10,489 nt of DNA from Verrucomicrobiota bacterium (GTDB taxonomy: Bacteria > Verrucomicrobiota > Kiritimatiellia > UBA8416 > JAIOPI01): positions 1 through 10,489 of the forward strand of contig JAQCIA010000045.1 in NCBI GenBank assembly GCA_027620105.1, written 5' to 3'. Shown piece after piece: positions 7,457 to 10,489 of the stretch (its first letter is position 1; every line of letters begins with the position of its first letter). The notes below the pieces were generated by a model. That model searched no databases. It was not told where the DNA came from and saw only the letters and a program-made list of their open reading frames with translations. A program made the translations under genes and the position numbers.

Positions 7457-7486
7457 ACGGTAGCAGGCGGGGTTTGGAATCGTCAA
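7457..7486 (-). promoter_or_regulatory. Weak candidate internal promoter for rex
   Basis: On the minus strand TTGACG (7481-7486; 5 of 6 to consensus) is followed after 18 bases by TACCGT (7457-7462; first two and last bases match). The -10 would sit only 6 bases before the rex ATG, giving a leaderless or nearly leaderless transcript, which fits the lack of a Shine-Dalgarno. The -10 is poor, so this is a low-grade prediction. Confidence 0.2.
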
Positions 7487-7496
7487 TCGATTAACG
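7481..7496. promoter_or_regulatory. Candidate Rex operator upstream of rex
   Basis: The 16 bases CGTCAATCGATTAACG form a palindrome with one mismatched pair: on the minus strand GTTAA, four bases, TTGAC. Rex operators in clostridia and Thermotoga have the form TTGTTAA-N4-TTAACAA, so the half-sites and the four-base spacer agree apart from one position and the outer bases. It lies 31 bases upstream of the rex ATG, where Rex autoregulation would act, and overlaps a TTGACG that could serve as a -35. Overlapping or nearby are the perfect palindromes TTAACGTTAA (7491-7500) and CGTTAACG (7510-7517), giving a cluster of TTAACG boxes. The cluster extends over the stop codon and last codons of the upstream gene. 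Confidence 0.4.
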
Positions 7497-7802
7497 TTAA
7501 GGATTTGCCGTTAACGCGTCGTCGGCGGTGGACGGGGGCAGGCTGGGCCGGGTGGACCGGGTGGCATAGGCGCGGCGCACGGTCAGCAGCGCGTCGTAGG
7601 AGGCGGCGCGGCGGCGATACCAGTTTTCCATTTTTTCCATCAGGATTTCCCAGTCGGCGGCCGTGGGTGTGACATCACGCTGCCAGTGCTCAGCGTTGGC
7701 GATTTTTTGATCCCAGTGCACGCGATCGCTGGTGATGCGCACCCGGATTTCGCGTTTCTGCCGGTCCGCGTCCCGTTCCGTCCAGCCAATGTGTTTACGC
7801 AT
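7497..7802 (-). CDS. Hypothetical Trp-rich 101-residue protein
   Basis: I do not recognise a named family with confidence. This small, soluble, highly charged protein has five tryptophans (W7, W30, W40, W51, W61). A probable beta-rich N-terminal half (KREIRVRITSDRVHWDQKI) is followed by a TPTAADWEILMEKMENWYRRR helix and a Ser/Thr/Pro-rich tail. I recall similar short proteins from Verrucomicrobia, but that is memory rather than a search. The start is well supported: ATG at 7802 with GGGAG at 7811-7815 and 8-base spacing. It ends 46 bases before the rex ATG on the same strand, and its stop codon overlaps the palindromes upstream of rex. A role linked to rex is possible but unproven. Confidence 0.75.
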   Translation of the reverse strand: MRKHIGWTERDADRQKREIRVRITSDRVHWDQKIANAEHWQRDVTPTAADWEILMEKMENWYRRRAASYDALLTVRRAYATRSTRPSLPPSTADDALTANP

Positions 7803-7949
7803 GTTGCTTACTCCCGGCTCATCAATTGGGAATGGTTCTAATTGTCACGATGCTGGACGCGTTGCGGCGACTTACAGTGCCAAATCCCTGTAGGCTCGCC
7901 ACCGTGTGGCGCATCCGGGTTGATAGACATTCAAATGGCGGCGCTACCC
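7803..7949. other. 147-base intergenic gap with a small stem-loop
   Basis: This gap separates the MFS stop from the 101-residue gene and should hold the promoter of the latter. I see no convincing -35/-10 pair. It contains a six-base-pair inverted repeat, CGCCAC (7897-7902) and GTGGCG (7906-7911), around a three-base loop. No T-run follows on the minus strand, so it is not a standard intrinsic terminator. Confidence 0.35.
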
Positions 7950-9206
7950 CTATGTTTTTGCAGTTTCCGGATCGTGCAGGCGCCCGAGGCGGCGCAGGTC
8001 GGGCCAGAGTAGCGCAACGACGGCCACCACGGCGAGCGTGGCCATGCCGCCGGCCACGGCCGAAATAATGGGCCCCCAGAGCGCGGCGATGGCACCGGAC
8101 TCGAAGGCGCCCAATTCATTCGAGCAACTGATGAAGACGGAATTCACGGAGGAAACACGGCCGCGCATGGCGTCGGGTGTGCGCAGTTGCACGAGGCTAT
8201 GGCGAACCACGACGCTGATGGTGTCCAGCGCGCCGGTGAAGGCCAGGGCGATCATCGAGAGCCAGAACGAACGCGAGAAACCAAAGACGATGGTGGCAAG
8301 GCCAAAGCCGGCGACCGACCATAACATGGCGCGGCCCGCGTGTTCGGGCGGGCGACGGTGCGTGATCACGAACGCCATGATCAGAGCGCCGATGCCCGGC
8401 GCGCTGCGCAGCAGGCCGAAACCGGTGGGTCCGACGTGCAGAATGTCCTTCGCGAAAATGGGGAGCAGGGCGACGGCCCCGCCAAAGAGCACGGCGAGCA
8501 TGTCCAGCGTGACGGCGGACAGGATCACTTGTGTGCGCCAGACGAAGCGGAAGCCGGCCAGCATTTCGGCGAGCGAGGTGGGGACGGGGCTGCGCGGGGC
8601 GCCGCGCGAGGGTGTGCGATAGAGGAACAGCCAGAAGGTGAGTGTGAGGCCGGCGTCGGCAAGGTAGGCAGGGAGGGCCTGATGCTGCCAGCCAATCAGC
8701 AAGCCGCCAAGCGCGGGGCCGATGACGGAGGCGATTTGAAATCCGCTGCTGCGCCAGGTGATGGCGTTGCTGTAGTGCTCGGTGGGCACGAGTGCGGTCC
8801 AGAAGCCGGCGGCGGCGGGGGTGGCGAAGGCACGCGAAACGGCCGAGAATCCGAGGCAGGCGTAGATGGCGAGGAGCGGGGCGCCGCAGGCGGAGAGCAC
8901 GGCCAGGGCGACTGAGCAGCAGGCCATGACGCCCTCGGCCACGAGCAGGATGCGGCGGCGGTTGAAGCGGTCGGCCGTGTGGCCCGCAGGGACGGCGAGG
9001 AGGATGATCGGCAGGAATTGCACGAGTCCAACGCCGCCGAGCACCATGGCGGAGCCCGTTTGTTCATAGAGGTCCCAGCCGACGGCCACGCTCTGCATGG
9101 CGCTACCCAGATTGGCGAGCGTGCTGCCGAGCGCATAGAACAGAAAATGGCGATGGCGCAGAGCGGCATAGGGATCTTGGCGCGGTATGAGGGGCGCCGG
9201 GTTCAT
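7950..9206 (-). CDS. MFS transporter, EntS/MFS_3-like
   Basis: This 418-residue inner-membrane protein has the usual MFS length and about 12 hydrophobic segments. It opens with DPYAALRHRHFLFYALGSTL, then SVAVGWDLYEQTGSAMVLG, typical of the EntS-type exporter branch. The loop 2-3 motif is GHTADRFNRRRIL at about 75-87. A second-half loop, RGRVSSVNSVFISCSNELG, is also typical. Members export enterobactin, macrolides or other small molecules; the substrate here is unknown. The ATG at 9206 was chosen because its first bases overlap the stop of the upstream VTT gene in an ATGA (9203-9206), suggesting translational coupling. The frame is open further, to 9554, but that part encodes an Arg/Pro-rich shadow of the upstream gene and lacks membrane segments. 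Confidence 0.85.
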   Translation of the reverse strand: MNPAPLIPRQDPYAALRHRHFLFYALGSTLANLGSAMQSVAVGWDLYEQTGSAMVLGGVGLVQFLPIILLAVPAGHTADRFNRRRILLVAEGVMACCSVALAVLSACGAPLLAIYACLGFSAVSRAFATPAAAGFWTALVPTEHYSNAITWRSSGFQIASVIGPALGGLLIGWQHQALPAYLADAGLTLTFWLFLYRTPSRGAPRSPVPTSLAEMLAGFRFVWRTQVILSAVTLDMLAVLFGGAVALLPIFAKDILHVGPTGFGLLRSAPGIGALIMAFVITHRRPPEHAGRAMLWSVAGFGLATIVFGFSRSFWLSMIALAFTGALDTISVVVRHSLVQLRTPDAMRGRVSSVNSVFISCSNELGAFESGAIAALWGPIISAVAGGMATLAVVAVVALLWPDLRRLGRLHDPETAKT

Positions 9207-9859
9207 GTTGCCGTCGGCTCCAGCGGCATACGCCAGCGCAACCAGGCCAGGCCGAGGGCGGGGAGGATCAGGGCGATCAGGAGGGCCCATCCGAACCCGG
9301 ACTGCAGGCCGCGGCTGCCGGCCCAGGCGTAGACGCAGCACAATGGAAGGGTGCCGGCGCCCGCCAGGAGCAGAAACGCGCGCCAGGAGATGTGACTGAG
9401 TCCGGCGAGACAACTGACAATTTCGGTGAGCATGGGCACGCCGCGGCTGAGCAGGATGCCCCAGGCGCCGTAGTGTTTGGCGAGGCGTTCGATACGCGCC
9501 GCATCCCGTGTGCCGACGAGGCGATGAAAGGCATTCCGACCGTAGCGGCGGCATAGTGCGAAGCCGACCAGTGCCGACGCCATTGCACCGGCAAAGTTTG
9601 CCAGCGTGCCAGCACCCCAGCCCAGCAGGGCGCCGGCGAGCGTCATGACGATGCTGGACGGCACGGGCAGGAGCAGGTCACCGGCGAGGAGTATAAACAC
9701 GATGGCGGCAACGGCGGCGCGGCCCGCGGGTGATCCTGACGCGCTGTGCATCCATTTGGTTATGGTCTGGGCGTCCATCCAGCCGAGGGATTCCGCGGCG
9801 AGGAAGAGGAGCGTCATGGCCCCAAGCAGGCTGATGACAATCAAGGCGAGGGCGCGCAT
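9203..9859 (-). CDS. VTT (SNARE-associated/DedA-like) membrane protein
   Basis: This 218-residue inner-membrane protein belongs to the VTT/TVP38/DedA superfamily, implicated in lipid scrambling and membrane homeostasis. It has an N-terminal membrane segment (about 4-22), a re-entrant motif DLLLPVPSSIVMTLAGALLG (61-80), and a second one, LLSRGVPMLTEIVSCLAG (136-153), with further helices at 160-180 and 188-207. In DedA proper the second motif is R-x-x-P-x-x-R; here the last Arg is replaced (RGVPMLTE), which places it in a divergent subfamily. The ATG at 9859 is preferred over the TTG at 9907 because the first hydrophobic segment starts right after it. No Shine-Dalgarno is visible. Its stop overlaps the MFS start by four bases, so the two are probably one operon. 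Confidence 0.82.
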   Translation of the reverse strand: MRALALIVISLLGAMTLLFLAAESLGWMDAQTITKWMHSASGSPAGRAAVAAIVFILLAGDLLLPVPSSIVMTLAGALLGWGAGTLANFAGAMASALVGFALCRRYGRNAFHRLVGTRDAARIERLAKHYGAWGILLSRGVPMLTEIVSCLAGLSHISWRAFLLLAGAGTLPLCCVYAWAGSRGLQSGFGWALLIALILPALGLAWLRWRMPLEPTAT

Positions 9860-10047
9860 GGGAGGGGATGGTAGGCGTTCAGGCGGAGTCGTGCAAGGCG
9901 GGGGCAACTTCGGCGGACAATTACGCGCCGCTGACGATGATGTCGTGAATGCGCAGGGACGGACGCGTCACGGTGGCGATGCCATTGCGCCAGGGGGGAT
10001 GCCGCTATTCCGGGCCTGTGCCTGGCGACCTGAAGGCTACGTTGTTC
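9860..10047. other. 188-base gap with a short protein-like tail
   Basis: Between the VTT start and the ppnP stop I see no complete gene, no T-run terminator and no convincing promoter. On the minus strand a stretch of 27 codons (10004-9924), bounded by stop codons, ends in the protein-like segment RNGIATVTRPSLRIHDIIV and then SGA before TAA at 9921-9923. It has no start codon and could be the C-terminus of a lost gene or chance. Confidence 0.3.
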
Positions 10048-10377
10048 CTAACCCAAAAACGTGCAGATGTACTCGCAGACGCCGCTCGCAACTTCGATGT
10101 CGAAGCCGGACTGGGCGGGAACATCGAACGACTGACCCGAGCCGAATACGGCGACCCCGGTATGCCCGTCCAGTTTGACATGGCAGGTGCCGGCCGTGAT
10201 CGCCATGCGTTCCGCCTGACCGGTGTTGAAATGAAACTTGCCGGGAAAAATGATGCCAAGCGTTTTGCGGCTGCCGTCCGCCATTAGAATGCTGTGGCTG
10301 ACCACTTTGCCATCAAAGTAGATATTCGCCTTTACCAAGGCGGTAACGTCGCGAAATTCAGTGGGTATCTTGTTCAT
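10048..10377 (-). CDS. ppnP: Pyrimidine/purine nucleoside phosphorylase PpnP (YaiE/DUF1255)
   Basis: PpnP is a small cupin that phosphorolyses nucleosides to free base and ribose-1-phosphate in the cytoplasm. This 109-residue copy matches the family from end to end: VKANIYFDGKVVSHSI (15-30), ADGSRKTLGIIFPGKFHF (33-50), E56-RMAITAG, GQSFDVPAQSGFDIEV (81-96) and the C-terminal CEYICTF. The ATG at 10377 is chosen because MNKIPTEFRDVTALVKANIY matches the usual family start; a TTG at 10416 would add an atypical Arg-rich 13-residue extension. No Shine-Dalgarno is close to the ATG. It stands alone, about 190 bases upstream of the VTT gene, so it is probably a single-gene unit. Confidence 0.92.
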   Translation of the reverse strand: MNKIPTEFRDVTALVKANIYFDGKVVSHSILMADGSRKTLGIIFPGKFHFNTGQAERMAITAGTCHVKLDGHTGVAVFGSGQSFDVPAQSGFDIEVASGVCEYICTFLG

Positions 10378-10387
10378 AAACGCGCTG

Positions 10388-10416
10388 ATTCTCGACAAGG
10401 CGCGCCGAAAAATCAA
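10388..10416 (-). promoter_or_regulatory. Weak candidate promoter for ppnP
   Basis: On the minus strand TTGATT (10411-10416) and GAGAAT (10388-10393) are spaced by exactly 17 bases, each matching consensus at 4 of 6 positions. The start would be only about 4 bases from the ATG at 10377, implying a near-leaderless transcript. An alternative -10 (TAAAAT, complement at 10450-10455) lies farther upstream but lacks a -35. Confidence 0.2.
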
Positions 10417-10470
10417 GTGGTATGCGCGCCAGCCTGTAGATCGGGTGTGATTTTAATTAGTTGAGGATTC

Positions 10471-10489
10471 ATGCGGCAGAGCGCAGGTG
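10471..10489 (+). CDS. Possible 5' end of a divergent gene running off the right edge
   Basis: An ATG at 10471 reads MRQSAG to the window end. It is preceded by GAGGA at 10463-10467, close to the ATG (four bases of spacing counted from GAGG), and by an AT-rich stretch (10449-10462) that could hold a promoter. This would be the only plus-strand gene of the window, divergent from ppnP. Six codons are too few to assign a function or be sure it is coding. Confidence 0.3.

Noticed and set aside
7897..7911. Stem-loop as an intrinsic terminator of the vtt-MFS operon
   Set aside because: Only six base pairs and no following T-run on the minus strand.
7838..7930. A 30-codon minus-strand reading frame beginning MSINPDAPHGG
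   Set aside because: No ribosome binding site, no similarity I can recognise, and short enough to occur by chance.
9207..9554. A 116-residue N-terminal extension of the MFS transporter
   Set aside because: It is Arg/Pro/His-rich, lies wholly inside the VTT gene in another frame, and the ATGA overlap start at 9206 precedes the normal MFS N-terminus.
1..10489. CRISPR array, insertion sequence, tRNA or defence system
   Set aside because: No regularly spaced repeats, transposase, terminal inverted repeats, cloverleaf-like segment or defence-type domain was seen on either strand.

Overview
This GC-rich window looks like ordinary chromosomal DNA from a free-living bacterium. All well-supported genes lie on the minus strand, so the transcriptional order runs from high to low coordinates. 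I recognise no tRNA, rRNA, CRISPR array, insertion sequence, phage gene or defence system. The Rex variant, the TMTC-like membrane TPR protein and the small Trp-rich protein remind me of Verrucomicrobiota (Opitutae-like). That placement rests on family resemblance recalled from memory and is only a suggestion.

Layout from right to left (5' to 3' on the minus strand): ppnP, a pyrimidine/purine nucleoside phosphorylase (10377-10048); a VTT/DedA-like membrane protein (9859-9203) whose stop overlaps the start of an EntS-type MFS transporter (9206-7950); a 101-residue hypothetical protein with a good ribosome binding site (7802-7497); the NADH-sensing repressor rex (7450-6716); a TMTC-like multi-pass membrane protein with five C-terminal TPRs (6658-4847); a membrane-anchored spermidine-synthase-like protein (4523-2301); an LsrG/ABM-type small protein (2278-1961); and an RNA methyltransferase with a HEAT-like N-terminal region (1699-146). 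A further minus-strand gene starts at 25 and runs off the left edge. A possible plus-strand gene starts at 10471 and runs off the right edge.

The gaps hold what look like decayed genes. A phytanoyl-CoA-dioxygenase-like start, broken by a frameshift, lies between the ABM gene and the methyltransferase. A LarA-like (DUF2088) N-terminus on the plus strand lies between the spermidine-synthase-like gene and the TPR gene. A short protein-like tail lies downstream of ppnP. Upstream of rex there is a near-perfect palindrome of the form GTTAA-N4-TTGAC, close to the Rex operator half-sites known from clostridia and Thermotoga, which suggests autoregulation.

The genes do not form one obvious pathway. 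Plausible transcription units are vtt-MFS, hypothetical-rex(-TPR protein), and spermidine-synthase-like-ABM. I found no clear new multi-gene system. The most interesting items are the rex operator candidate, the spermidine-synthase-like protein lacking the catalytic Asp motif, the HEAT-methyltransferase architecture and the gene remnants.
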